The position numbers and the translations under genes are program-made. A DNA stretch of 64,000 nt from Prorocentrum cordatum (Eukaryota; Sar; Dinophyceae; Prorocentrales; Prorocentraceae). The notes under the pieces were generated by a model. That model saw only the letters and a program-made list of their open reading frames with translations, did no database searches and had not been told where the DNA came from. Below, piece by piece: positions 12,201-22,464 of this stretch. The DNA lies in assembly GCA_963575745.1 (NCBI GenBank), contig CAUYUJ010008113.1, forward strand, positions 76,001 to 140,000, read 5' to 3'. Every line of letters starts with the position of its first letter. Position 1 is the first letter of the stretch.

Positions 12201-13944
12201 AAGACAGGTGTCCAGAGTTCCCAGAACGTCAAGAACTATAGTCTTTGCGCCTGCGTTGGGCCTCTCATCTTTCGTCGGATCCTCGATGTCTCTCCTCCTT
12301 CCTCTCTTCCCCCTCCGCCCCCTCCTGCTCCTTTCCTCGACCCGTGCTGCCGTCGATCTTCGACCGTCAATCGTCGATCCTACGGCAACGCCACTTAGAG
12401 AACAGGCATTCCAGCCCCCGAGAGCGTGAAGAACTCTGTTTTGCTATTGCGAAGGGCCTCCTCGCCTCTCGACCGGCCCTCTCCCATGGAGGCGGTTTGA
12501 CGCCGCATGGGGGTCGTTCGGAAGCCTCCAGGGGGCTCGTTGGGACCCCTTGGGTGCCTCTTAGGGCCCTCCTGGGCCGTCTGAGGCGCCTTTTGGGTTG
12601 TATTGAGGCCGTATTGGGCTGTCTGGGGCCCTTCTTGGGCCGTCTTGGGGCCATATTGTGCTGTCTTGCGTCCCTCTTGGGTCTTCTTGAGCTGCCTTGG
12701 GCGTCTCTTGGGCCGTTCCTGGGCGGTCTGGGGCCGTCTTGGGGCCCTCTTTGAAGCCTCTCTACCCGTATCGGGTCGATCTTCCGGGCCTCTGAGGCAG
12801 TCTGCAGAAAACGTCAGTGTCCCCGTTTCCCCGATTGAATGGGAAACATGTTGCGCTTGTCGGGGCCCTCTTGCGGAGGCGTTCGTGGAGCCCTCGGGTG
12901 GCGTCTTGGAAGCTTCGTAGCCTGTTTTGAAGCCACCTCAAGGCGACTGGGTGCCGTCCGGGGGCGTCTGGGAACCCTTCAAGAGGGCATTCCGAAGCCG
13001 TCGGCGGCTGTCCAGAGGAGCATCTCTGCGGCGGTCTGGGCCGCCGACACTTTTAATAACCCCCCCGCCCCTCCCCTTTCAAACGGACCGGACGGAGTTC
13101 CCGGGGGAGGGATTTGGGGAGGGGCAACAGCTGGTAGTCCCCAAACGTGGTGGTGACAACACCCGGCGGTGAGTCTCGGGCGATTTGGTGTCACCACCCG
13201 GTTTGGGGACTCATGTGGTTTTTGAAGGATGTCCCGAAGGTTGGAGTCACAGAACCCGGCGGTGACCCCGTGTTCCAAAACCCAGCGGTGATTTTTGGGG
13301 GGATTCCAGGTCACCATTTGATATCTCACCAACTGGTTTGGGGGCCTTCCAAAACAGTCTCACACTCCGTAGACCCTATGGTGTCGGCGGACCTGAGTAC
13401 ATGCCGCAACTTCCCCCTCCCCAGACTTCTTCGCGTCGTGATGGACGGTTGTTGGTGATTTTCAGCTTCGCGGGGCCCTCGCCGGACCTCGGGGCCGTCA
13501 GCTCACGAATCGGGACGAACAACCAGTCCTCGGGAACTGGTCCAGAGCTTTGGGGTTGCTGCTCCCTTCGAAAAAACAAAAACTACATTTATACAAGCTT
13601 GCGGAGGTCCGTGCGGATTTCTTGGATCGGCGCTGGACCCCCCTCCAGAGCTGCCGCTAGGGGGGCCCAGCGCCGATCCAAGAAAGGTCAAGTTCGTGTG
13701 GTTGCTCTGGCTCTTCGATCCTTCCGCTCGACACGTGCTATGGGCGGTGCGGGCCCGGGCCCAGGAGTTCCACAACGCCCAGTCCGCCATGGCCGACCTG
13801 CACGGCAAGGTGCTGAACGGCCTCGAGGACGCCACGCGTTCCACCCTCCCCCATGGCCGCCCGCGGCACGGAGAGGCCTCCTCCCTCGAGCAGTGCCAGC
13901 CTTGGCGTCGGATCCGCCGCACTTTGGTTGACTATCCGACTTGA
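9213..13944 (+). CDS. RRM-domain RNA-binding protein, three exons
   Basis: Three in-phase exons together spell one RNA recognition motif. Exon 1 (about 9213-9274) gives the RNP2-like KVEGMK and helix 1 (QLTEDDLQK). Exon 2 (9773-9856) gives VFSRYGAVAKIAVDEAGT and the RNP1-like ALITFQAQ. Exon 3 (from 13765) gives helix 2 EFHNAQSAMADLHGKVLNG. Exon 1 ends AAG|GTGCCC, exon 2 begins after CCGCAG and ends before GTTGGG, and exon 3 begins after GCCCAG, so both introns are GT-AG and phase 0. The RNP1 strand lacks the usual aromatic pair, and the RRM is compact (about 65 residues). If no further splicing occurs, exon 3 ends at TGA 13942-13944. Such proteins bind single-stranded RNA. The specific role is unknown. 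The 5' end and any further exons were not found. Confidence 0.6.
9275..9772 (+). other. Intron 1 of the RRM gene
   Basis: A GT-AG intron of 498 bp between the RNP2 and RNP1 exons. Around 9470-9550 it contains a stretch resembling the dispersed unit also seen near 53.9-54.1 kb (CCGTCAGAAACGGATTCGGG compared with GACTGTCAGAAAACGACTCA). Confidence 0.5.
10000..10160 (+). repeat. Dispersed repeat R1, copy 1
   Basis: About 160 bp running from a 'ggggacgcatcgac' stretch through GCCCAGGAGCGTG to CAGCTCGATGTTTCCCCCCG. Copy 2 is at 52425-52560 (same strand) and copy 3 at 54750-54905 (opposite strand). All three share the order GACGCATCGA, a GCCGATGCAC-like box and CTCGATGTTT. Confidence 0.6.
10790..11225 (+). 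repeat. Short tandem-like units
   Basis: Three ~85-bp units share GCCGCGCA(C/T)... followed by T-rich DNA (10813, 10915, 11008). They are followed by two ~80-bp units with CAGTAACGTT, CGGCGTTGA and GGCACG. They lie inside the large intron. Confidence 0.5.
12530..13010 (+). repeat. GT-rich minisatellite, TTGGGGCCGTC type
   Basis: Imperfect units of roughly 18-25 bp built on TTGGGCCGTCTTGGGGCC. The same class, on either strand, recurs at 20000-20600, 26750-27330 and 29420-29760, so it is a dispersed minisatellite class. ORFs in it are Leu/Gly-rich shadows. Confidence 0.65.
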
Positions 13945-14211
13945 CATTGTGTGGAAAATGAACCCCAGACGAGGCGAAGCTGTACGGCGGCGGAGGTGTC
14001 CGCCTCAGAAATATGGAGGAATGAGGGCGGAAGTCGGCATCAAAGAATCGTGAAAAGGCAGGGCGGGAATTTCCGCCCTGCTTCCGAAATCGCCCGAAGC
14101 GCGCTGGATCCGAAGTCAGGGAAGCGGAGGTCACCACTAGGGGGGGTCGCCATTAGCTGTAAATCGAGGATGGGGGAGGAGGAGTAGGGAGGACCGAGGA
14201 CCGAGGAGGCC

Positions 14212-15386
14212 TTGAGCACAGGTCAGGGGCAACGCTTCGGGGGTTGCTACAGGTGCCATTGGGCCAAGATGCCCCCAGCTTTTCGCTCTATTCTGGAGCC
14301 TCCAGGGCCATTTGTGCATCGTGATGGGTGCTCTGGTGGTCTGGGAGGCCTCCGTGGAAATCTGGGGGGCACCTTGGGCCATGGGCACTTCTGGCAACAC
14401 CCGAAACGCTGGGGGGGGACGTGCGGTCAGGAATTATTCACGCTTCGCGTCTCCCCACCAGTTCCGTATAACTATAGCCCCCCTTGGCTCAAGCCCCCCC
14501 GGGCTCAAGCCCGCCCCTGGACAGGTTCGCGCCGGGCCGGCCACGCGATGGCCTCGCCCCCCTCGGGCGCCGCCCTGCGGCGGCGGCAGCGCCTGGCCGC
14601 CGCCGCTCGCGCCGGGGTGCCGCCTGCCGCGGCCGCGGCTGCTCCCGCCGCTGCTGCCGCCTCCGCCTCCACCCAGGAGGCCGGCGCGCGGGAGGCGGCG
14701 GCGAACGGCGGTGGCGGCGGCGGCCGGCGGCGAGCCTCGCCGCCGCTGCCGCTGCCTTCCCCCTGGGGGCTGGCGCTTGGGCGGCTGGAGGCGGCCGGCA
14801 GCGCCACTGCCGCCACAGCCGCCGCTGCCGCGGCCGCCGCCGCCTCCGCTGCCGCCGCCACCAGCTTCCTCCCGGCGGCGGCGGCGGCCGGCGGCGCCGC
14901 GGCTGCCTTCGCCGCGGCCGCTGCTGCTGCCGCTGCCGCCGCCGCTGCCGGCCTCCCGCCGGCCGGCCGCCACGACCAGCCCCCCAAGCCCCACAGCCAG
15001 CCCCACGGCCAGCCCCGGCCAGCGGCGCGCGGCGCGCCGCCGCCCGCGGCCGCCGCCGCCGCCGCCGCCGCCGTGGCGGAGGCGCCGCCGCCGCGGCCGC
15101 GGGCTGCGCGCCCGGTGCCGCCGCCGCCGTGGCCCGCGCGGCCGCGCACGGGCCCGCCGCGGCGGCGCCGCCGCGGCCGCCGCGGCCGCCGCCAGCGCCG
15201 CGGCGGCGGCGGTCGCCGCGGCCGCCCTCGGCGGCCCCCCGCGGCAGCGGCAGCAGCAGCGGCATCAGCAGCAACAGCAGCAGCGGCAGCAGCAGCAGCA
15301 GCAGCAGCGGCAGCAGCAGCAGCAACTGCAGCAGCCGCGGCAGCAGCAGCCGCATACCCCCCAAAGCGTGTAGAGCAGCAGCAGCG

Positions 15387-15465
<79 letters not shown>

Positions 15466-15899
15466 CACCCCGCAGCTGCAGCAGCAACAACACCCCCCTC
15501 AGCAGCCACAGCAACCGCCGCAGCACCCACAACCACAGCCGCACCACCAGCAGCAGGTGCTGCAGCAGCAGCAACAGCCGCCCCAACAGCAGCAGACCCA
15601 CCCCGGGGACGAGAGACCCGCGAGACTTCAAAGAACCCTCTCTGACTACCAGAAGGAGGTACCCCTACTCCCTGACAGCCTCCAGGGCACTTCTGGGAGC
15701 CAGCAGAACCCACGAGAAGACTCAGAGGTACCCTTGCTCCCTCAGCAGCAGCAGCAGCAGGGCAGAAAAAAAGGAGAGGGAGGCCGCGGCGGAGTCGGCG
15801 GAGGCTGCGGAGGCCGCGGAGTATCGGGGGCCCGAACCTGCGGAAGCTTCTGAAAGGTGCGGAAGAGGCACAAGCCGTCATCCGTGTCTCTGGATTTGA
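14212..15899 (+). CDS. Ala/Gln-rich low-complexity ORF (possible Q-rich protein)
   Basis: The region is extremely GC-rich from 14560 to 15240, then becomes (CAG)n from about 15240 to 15470. One plus frame gives poly-Ala with QPPKPHSQPHGQPRPAARG. Another gives a Q-rich run (15373 TAG interrupts it) that resumes as PPQHPQPQPHHQQQ and ends with RTLSDYQKEVPLLPDSLQG at 15.6 kb and TGA near 15853. The Q-rich 3' part reads like a genuine Gln/Pro activation-type segment. TAG codons at 15371-15373 and 15391-15393, in different frames, mean no single frame spans the region. CAG-repeat slippage or introns could explain this. The ORFs reading 'SSSS' or 'LLLL' here are repeat shadows. No folded domain is visible. 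Confidence 0.35.
15240..15470 (+). repeat. (CAG)n triplet repeat
   Basis: The run is nearly pure CAG/CGG/CAA triplets, with an uninterrupted stretch of about 20 CAG near 15395-15460. Depending on frame it encodes Gln, Ser or Ala. Confidence 0.9.
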
Positions 15900-16092
15900 A
15901 CCGGGCGGGCAGGGGTTGGCCCCCGAAAGTGCTGACGGCAGCCGCAACAGTCAGCTAAGCGAGATCCCAGAACAGCAGGGGCTCGCCTGCCACGCCGCGC
16001 CGCCCCCGCCCCCCCCTCAGAACAATCAGGCCGCCAGCGGTCCTCTGGGGGCGCCAGAGACCCAGCAGGGGGGCCGCGGACTAACCGTCTAG
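15850..16092 (+). CDS. Candidate exon, Pro/Gln-rich, unknown
   Basis: One frame reads KLLKGAEEAQAVIRVSGFEP, then NSQLSEIPEQQG and a proline run followed by QNNQAASGPLGAPETQQ, ending at TAG 16090-16092. The composition is protein-like and continues the Gln/Pro bias of the preceding ORF, so it may be the last exon of the same gene. No domain is recognised. Confidence 0.35.
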   Translation: MKGAEEAQAVIRVSGFEPGGQGLAPESADGSRNSQLSEIPEQQGLACHAAPPPPPPQNNQAASGPLGAPETQQGGRGLTV

Positions 16093-16331
16093 ACGCAGGA
16101 CAGCGCGTGGCCATCCACTGGCTCGTCGGGAGAAACCCCTTCGCGCCTATTCGCCCCCCTTCCCCTGCCAGCGAACCCACTCTAATGGGCGGCGAACCCC
16201 GAGCGCTCCCTCCAGACGTCCAGGGCACGACTAACAAATAATCCTGTGCTCTGGCAACGGAAACAGCGTCGCCGCACGCGCGCGCGCCTGGCACGACCAG
16301 CCGCGCCCCCGAGACCGGCGAGAGTCCTGCG

Positions 16332-17220
16332 TTGACCGAAGGGGGCGCGCCCAGGAGCGACGGCGGGCGCAGGCCCGAAGGCGAACGCCAGCGAAAGGGG
16401 CCTCTCCCCGCACGCCACAGGGCAGCGTCCGCCCTGGCTGCCGGGCGCGATCCGACCCCCGCCTGGCGGCCAACTATGCGGCCCGCCTCTCCCCGCAGAG
16501 CCCCGCCAGGCGTGCAGCCGGAACTGTCGCGAGCAGATCGCGAATCCTCCGGCCGGGACAGCGAGGCCGGTGCGCCGGAGACTTGCGGCCAGAATACACG
16601 GCAGCACCAATGGCCTGACCCGCGCCAATGGCCAGAGCCCGCGGACCCCGACACGGGACAGCAGTTGTACAAAACAGAAATCGACGACATCCAGTGGGAC
16701 CTTCCCGGGGAGACACCGGGCGAGGCGATAGGGCGGCTCCAAGTCACCCTGGGAACAATGTTCACAGGCACCTGGCACGCCTTCGCCAAGCGGCAGACCG
16801 TGCCTGGCAGCAAAGGCGCGCTCGACCCGCTTCGGCGCGACCCGCAAACCTGCCACCTTCCTGGAATCCTTCCGCAGCCACAAGTGCGACGTACGGGTCG
16901 TCAGCGACGCGCTGGGCCTCGACGTCGACTGGACTCGGCTGTGGCATCTGCACCCGGGTCGAAGCGGCGGAGCGAGCAGGGGTCACCACGCGGCAGAGGG
17001 CCACCCGAACGCCCAGGCACCCAGGAAGGGCAAACAAAACAGTGGCGGGCCGTCTCCCCACAGTAGCCGTTGCTGCCCCACCTCGTGGCATCGCACGCGC
17101 GGGGATCAGGTGCGAGGAGGGTGGTCACTGGCAGCAGGCCCGCTGCTGCCCAGCAAAACGCGGCCTGCGGCATTGGGGCCCGACGTGGTTTTTCACAGCA
17201 GAGGGATCTGAGCGCGCGTG
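16332..17220 (+). CDS. Frame-interrupted ORF, unknown function
   Basis: The frame from 16332 gives a charged, Pro-rich N-terminal part and then a well-formed segment (QQLYKTEIDDIQWDLPGETP and LGTMFTGTWHAFAKRQTVPG, about 16655-16825). The next credible segment is in another frame (about 16843-16960): RKPATFLESFRSHKCDVRVV and DALGLDVDWTRLWHLHPG. A one-base change around 16825-16843 would join them into one protein. I do not recognise the family. The 3' end runs into the host tandem repeat. Confidence 0.4.
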
Positions 17221-17581
17221 GAGGACTGACAATGGCAGCAAGCAGTGTTCCCGCTCGACGGGTGCGCCACCTTTCCCACGGGTGGGGTGCCTACCGATGG
17301 GGGGGGCGGCTTCCCCCCGCCTCCCTCCTTGGGGGCCAGGCGGGCGTCGCAGCGCGCGTGGCGGAGGCGGAAAGTGGCACCTTCGTTGCTCTTCCATGTT
17401 CTGTCCCATGCAGCGATTAGCTGCGACCCCCGATGCCCTCCCCCACCTATCTGGTCACGCTGCAGTTTCACATCGGCCGCGGCTTGCTGCGACCCTGGAG
17501 GGCCATCATAGGAGAGCGCTGGGGTCAGGGGGCACACCTACCATCAAATTGTGATGCGCGGCGGTTAGCTGTGACCCCCGA
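17100..17581 (+). repeat. Host tandem-repeat unit, left half (interrupted by element A)
   Basis: This segment ends with GGCGGTTAGCTGTGACCCCC. Its blocks, such as GTCACTGGCAGCAG and GGGATCTGAG, match the repeat units at 30.1-31.7 kb. At 17581 the unit stops abruptly, and it resumes at 30100 with the half that is missing here (GTTAATGAAAGGGG). This identifies the DNA between as an insertion. Confidence 0.75.
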
Positions 17582-17866
17582 CCCTAGTGTACGTAACCAA
17601 ATCATTTGGTTACGCTCGAAACTGTTGTGCGTAACCAAAACGCGAAGAATTTGGTTACGATCAACCCCTCACACACTTGAGCCATCAACATGCATTCAAC
17701 ACCCCGTAACCAAAATCTTCCCGGGAAGATGTTCGCATAACCAAATCGTAACCATGTTTTCAATTTTCGTAACCAAATCATAACCAAATCGCATAAGTCG
17801 TAACCAAATCATAACCACATCGTAACCAAATCGTAACCAAATCATAACCAAACCGTAAGTATATCG
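17582..17866. repeat. Element A left terminus and subterminal repeats
   Basis: It starts CCCTAG and carries about 14 copies of GTAACCAAATC or CATAACCAAATC, first in both orientations and then mostly forward. It is much more AT-rich than its surroundings. In CACTA elements, arrays like this bind transposase-associated proteins. Confidence 0.8.
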
Positions 17867-17869
17867 AAA

Positions 17870-19340
17870 CGACCATGTTCGACATTGCCGATGGGGCTGA
17901 AGATGGGGGCGGGCGGAACGGGGGGGAGTCTGCCAAGCTGGTAGAGCAGGAGGAGGAGGAATAGGAGGAGGAGGAGGAGGAAGAGGAGGAGGAGGAGGAA
18001 AAAGAGGAGGAGGAGGACGGAATCACGGTGAGAGCACGAGGGCTCAGGAGTAATATTGACGCATTGATGGTTCGACGTGGGGTTTGAAGATCAGAGGGAG
18101 GAGGTTTGGAAGAAGAATTTGAGGGAGGCCGAAACAGACGGGGGCGATACTGAGGCTTGCAAGAAGTATCGCAGGAATGGCAGGGCAGGGGGAGGCTTGG
18201 AGGGGAGGAGGCAGCTAGGAGAGGGAGGCTCTGAAGAAGGACTAGGTGCGGGGATACATGATCGAAACTTGGCGGTGCTAGGGGGAGAAGGAAGAATATG
18301 AGGAGCGTGGGTTTCAAAGAGGCGATTTACGCGGGGGGTCTGCACGGAAGAGGCATAAGATATGGTGGAGGGCTCTGTTTGGGTGGGTGCTAGACCCGTG
18401 GGGACAAGCTCGGATCAATGTGTGACGAGAGGGCTCTGGCACGGGGTAGGGGCGGCGAGACATCGGAGAGGTTCGGGGGGAGGAACGAGGGAATCACGAT
18501 GTAACGCGGTGTGTGCACGGACGGGCCCACCAGGGATAGGCTCCACCAGGGATGGGCCATGGGCTGGTCAAGCCAAGATGAGACCTATGATCTCTTATCC
18601 AGCGGTGAGCCCTCCTACGCATTCTTACGCACTCCTCCTACGAATCCCTCCCGGCTGAGCTCCTACGCGCTTCTCGTGTTCCTCCTCCTCTCCTCCTCTT
18701 CCTCCGCCACTTCCCTCCTCTTGCTACATACTCCTCCTCGCTCCTCCTCATTCTTCGTCCCGCTCGCCACTCGCCCTCGCCCTTTCACCTCTCATCACTG
18801 TTTTCACTCCTCCTCATCACTTCTCCAGGCTTCACTTCCTGCTCACTCCGCCGCCTCCTCCTCCTCCTCTTCCCCCTCCTCCTCCTCCTCCTCCTCCTCC
18901 TCCTCCTCCTCCCTCCTCCTCCTCCTCCTCCTCCTCCTCCTCCCCCTCCTCCCCCACACTCCTCATCCATTTTGCTCGCTTTTCCTCCTCCTCCTCCTCC
19001 TCCTCCTTCTCCTGCTCACTGTCCGAATCCCTCCTGGATCATCCATATCCTCACTATTCCTCCTCCTCCTCCTCGTCCGCACGCGTTCTCATTCCCCCGT
19101 CGTTCCACCGCCTCCACATAATCCTCGTCATCTTCCCCCTTGGCTTTTGAAGCAGGCCTGATCGGGTCCTGAAGGGCCCTCCAGAGGGCCCCGGCAAGGT
19201 CCTGAGAGAGTCCTGAAAATGCCTGTCTGGTGGATCCTGGGAATAATTCGGACGCACCGAAATGCAACCTAAGAACCGTGCGCGTTGAGGGGTTGGGACC
19301 GATTCGGGCAACACGCGACGTATATTTGGTTGTCCCGAGG
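17870..19340. other. Element A left non-coding arm
   Basis: No gene is supported. It holds GGA repeats (about 17945-18015), an unrecognised stretch to 18600, and a long CCT microsatellite at 18660-19075. Long Ser/Leu ORFs here are microsatellite translations. Confidence 0.6.
18660..19075 (+). repeat. (CCT)n microsatellite
   Basis: CTC/CCT runs interrupted by short unique pieces, within element A. Confidence 0.9.
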
Positions 19341-19431
19341 TGTCCAGATCGCCTGCGCGAGCCATCAGCTGTTGCCCATCGCTGGCTCAAGGCGTCGCCG
19401 CCTGCCCTTTTCACTTTGGGGTTTTGGCCGC

Positions 19432-22134
19432 ATGGCTTCTAGCTTTTCTCTGTGGAGGCGGAAAGCAAGCGGTAGGGCAGAGCTGGCGGTGCTCTTAGGT
19501 TTTGCCAGGGGTAAGAAGACGTACGAGGATGTGAAAACCGAAGCACAACGATATGTATGTGAAGCTCCAGTTCTGGAAAACCTGATTGGCCAAAACACCG
19601 CCAGAACAATCCAGAAGATACTTGAAGCTCTGACTGGAATACGCAAAGACCCGCTTACATGTTTTAACATCAGAAAAATGGAACGAGCGAAGACGAGTGA
19701 TTGCAGGCGAAGCGCCACCCGTTCAACTTGATAACTTCCACCATCAAGCAACGCTTGAAGACGGACCAGAATTATTTCGAAGTGGTGCAAGACACGGACC
19801 AATCTGACACAGTAGCCTCTTCATTCATAAACTCACCAGAATACACCTGTCACGAATTAGTGCAATATTGTTTGCCTCTAGGAGAGATGGTGGCGCCTAT
19901 CGCGATATATGGGGACGGCATTGCGGTTGGAGTCGACGTTTACCAAGATAGTTTGTACGTCGTGTGCGTATATGACTGCTTACGGCTTCTTCCGCCGACG
20001 CCTTTGGGGACATCTTGGGAGCCCGTTGGTTCGTCTTGGGCCGTCACGGGGCGCAGTGGTTTCCAATGGGGGCCATCTGATCTGAGCGTTTGGTTGGGCC
20101 GTGTTGTGTTTTTTTGGGCCATCCAGTGGCCTTTTGGGGCCACGCGAGTGGTCTTGGCTAGTTGCCGAAGTTCTCTTCGAAGAGGCCCCAAAACCGCTCC
20201 AAGGCAGCTCCTGTAGCGGCCGCGGAACATCCCAACGAGGCCCCCGAGAGCCCCAAATCCTTCAAACACAATGTTGTGTGCAATGCTGTTTGCCTTCCCA
20301 ATGCTGGCACGAGGAAGCCTCCCAGGGCTTCCACGGAGGCCCCGACAGAGCCCCAAGAGAGCCCCCAGAGGCTTCCAGAATGGTCCCGGAATGGTTTCAA
20401 AAGGGCCCCGCGATGGTACAAAATGCCTACCATATGCTCCCAGAGCAAAGAAATTCAAAGGCCGTGATGGTTGACTCCGGTCGTTGTCGTCGTTGCTCGC
20501 AGGCTTTCCAAGAGGGCCCAAAGAGAGCCCCAGCAGGGCCCAAAGGGCTTGCAAATTGGTCTCAGGACGACCCCACGATGGCACCAATAGGCTTCCAAGG
20601 CGCTCTCAGAGCGCAAGAGCCGCACAAACTGTCGCGTGTTCGTCTTCTTCGCCGTCTTTTGCGTATTCCTTCCCTTCCTCCTCCTCCTCCTCCTCCTCCT
20701 GCTCCTTCTCCTCCTCCCGCTTTCTCCTCCTCCGATGTGTCCTTCTCCTGCTCTTCTTCCTCTCCCTCCTCCGTTCCTTCCTCTTCCTGCTCTCTCCCTG
20801 CCTCCCGTCTCGTGTTTCTCTTCGGAATTATCCTTCGTCTTCCGCTAATTTCCCACAGGTAATGTCTGCCTCCCCTGCTTGTTACACTGTGTGCCACAAC
20901 GCGGCGTTGCAAGCCGAAGCATCGGTGGCGGATACTTCCCACATCGGGGAAGCGATGAAGGCCGACAGATGCATTCCAAACACATTTTCACAGTATACCG
21001 GAAATCGAAAGCGACGCAGGAGACTGTGAATGATATATGGGACGTGCTTCTCTGGGAATTGCAAGCTTTATCTTTGGGGAGGGAACCGAACATCGGTGAG
21101 CTAACGAAAACTTTGCAGTCTCAGGAACCAGGGCCTTTTCTGAACGGGGATTGGGGGCGTAAGCATAGATTTGTTCTGATGCAAGTGAAAGGGGACACCG
21201 CGTACCTGGTGGAGGTATTTGGTTTGCGGCAGTGGGACAGCAAGGCATTCATGTGTCCATTTTGCCGCGCCCACCGTGATGGCCCCCTGACCTGGCACAA
21301 CTTTTCTTTGCAAGCGCCTTGGTGGCGATCGCTCAGGACGCATGCTCAGTTCAGACGAGACCTTGATGCTTCCATAGCGAACCGCTTCCAGCGCGGCAGT
21401 GCACCATTCGCCTTTGATCCGCTGCTCGTGAGGGCGCCGTACTTCCGATGGTCGATGATCAAACTGGACTGGATGCACGTGGTGGACCTTGGGTTATTAA
21501 CGTATGTTCTGGGAGAGGCCTGGTGGGCGCCGAAGCTGGCCCCGCGCGTTTGGGGCCGACAGGGTGGCGCTCAGGAAAAGCGTGCACTTGGGCTCCATAA
21601 GTTGAAAGCAAAGCTTCGGGAATACTACAGGATGCATCGCACAGACACAAAACTCCCAGTGGAGCGGCTGACCTTGCGGGAAGCGCGCGCGAGGAAGCAC
21701 CCGAAGTTGAAGGCCAAAGCAGCCCAGGCGCGGCGTTTGCTGCCGTTCACTTTGAACTTGGCGCGGGATGTGTGGCGACGGCGGGGGGTCGACGGGCATC
21801 GCCTTCAGGCTCTGGAGTGCCTGTCGGAAATATTTGCCCTCAGTGACCTTGGAGAACTCAGCGAAGATGGGCTGATGGAGCGGCGCCGTCTGAATGCTAC
21901 GTTCATCTACCACCGCATCTTTGCGGCACATTCCATTTCTTCATGCACATGCCCCAACAAGTCCGCCAATCGGGCGTCGCCAGGTCGTTTTGGTGTTATA
22001 CAGAAGAAGCGAAAAACAAAGATGTCAAGAGGATTTGGAACGCGTCATCGAAAGGCCACGCGGTGGAGCAGCAGATCTTATTACATGTGATTTGGACGTT
22101 TAAGCTGGAGAACTTGGAGCGCAGTTCCGTTTGA
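19432..22134 (+). CDS. TNP2/CACTA-like transposase, copy 1 (damaged)
   Basis: The first coding block, from ATG 19432, reads SLWRRKASGRAELAVLLGFA and IGQNTARTIQKILEAL. After a frame change near 19700-19715 it continues as QAKRHPFNLITSTIKQRL and then PIAIYGDGIAVGVDVYQDSL, the likely first catalytic Asp region. An intron of about 890 bp (about 19967-20858, GT...CCCACAG) follows. The long exon has a CPFC pair (KAFMCPFCRAH) and a DWMHVVDLGLLTYVLGEAWW motif, equivalent to the 'D-x-MH' box of TNP2-type transposases. Its true C-terminus is in another frame (GVARSFWCYTEEAKNKDVKR, then QQILLHVIWTFKLENLERSS, TGA at 22132-22134). It is therefore broken at least near 21850-21950. The DDE roles are inferred by analogy. 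Confidence 0.6.
19967..20858 (+). other. Intron of transposase copy 1
   Basis: A GT-rich minisatellite (20000-20600) and a CCT tract (20670-20830) lie between the YGDG exon and the acceptor CCCACAG|GTAATG. The same intron, with the same internal layout, is present in copy 2 (about 26440-27345), so it predates the duplication. Confidence 0.6.
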
Positions 22135-22464
22135 TTTCTGTTTGCCTCCAGCGAGAGACACGCCGACAGCGCAGGAGCCCGTCGGCGCAAGCAAGCCCGC
22201 TCAGAGAAAACAGTCCGCCGCCGCCTCGGAATGTGCAGGGGGGGCGCTTTTCTGCGCGCGGGCAGTGGGCGATTGAGTCCTCCCCAATTGTGGCTGCCAC
22301 GCGTCGTTTCGACGTGCGTCTTCTCTGCCGTCGCCCAGAGGGCCGCCGGCGCTTCGCACCGTCTTGCGCCTGCCTCCGCCGCATTCTTGTATTCGGCGTG
22401 GAGGTCCGAAGAGCGGAACGCGCGCCCCCCCGTGCCCCCGGGCACCCCCGCTCCCGCGCGCGCC

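Larger units (their letters stand above)
9857..13764 (+). other. Large intron (3.9 kb) of the RRM gene filled with repeats
   Basis: This is inferred from the continuity of the RRM across 9856 and 13765. It holds no exon that I can support. It contains a copy of a dispersed repeat (10.00-10.16 kb), three ~85-bp units around GCCGCGCA (10.79-11.05 kb), two ~80-bp units with CAGTAACGTT (11.10-11.22 kb), a GT-rich minisatellite (12.5-13.0 kb) and an imperfect unit around 'cacccggcggtga' at about 13.15-13.32 kb. Confidence 0.5.
19345..22408 (+). repeat. Left arm of 3-kb inverted duplication
   Basis: This arm matches the reverse complement of 24903-27975 throughout, including coding exons, intron and flanks, with roughly 85-90% identity by eye. 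The match fades upstream of about 19345 and stops at the GGTCCGAAG of 22400-22408. Confidence 0.85.

Noticed and set aside
14470-14500. Intact dinoflagellate spliced leader (TTGGCTCAAG match)
   Set aside because: Only the last 10 bases match well, and the sequence is part of a local GGGCTCAAGCCC inverted repeat.
14434-15947. Minus-strand ORFs of 380-480 residues rich in Ala, Cys or Leu
   Set aside because: Shadows of the GC-rich and (CAG)n region.
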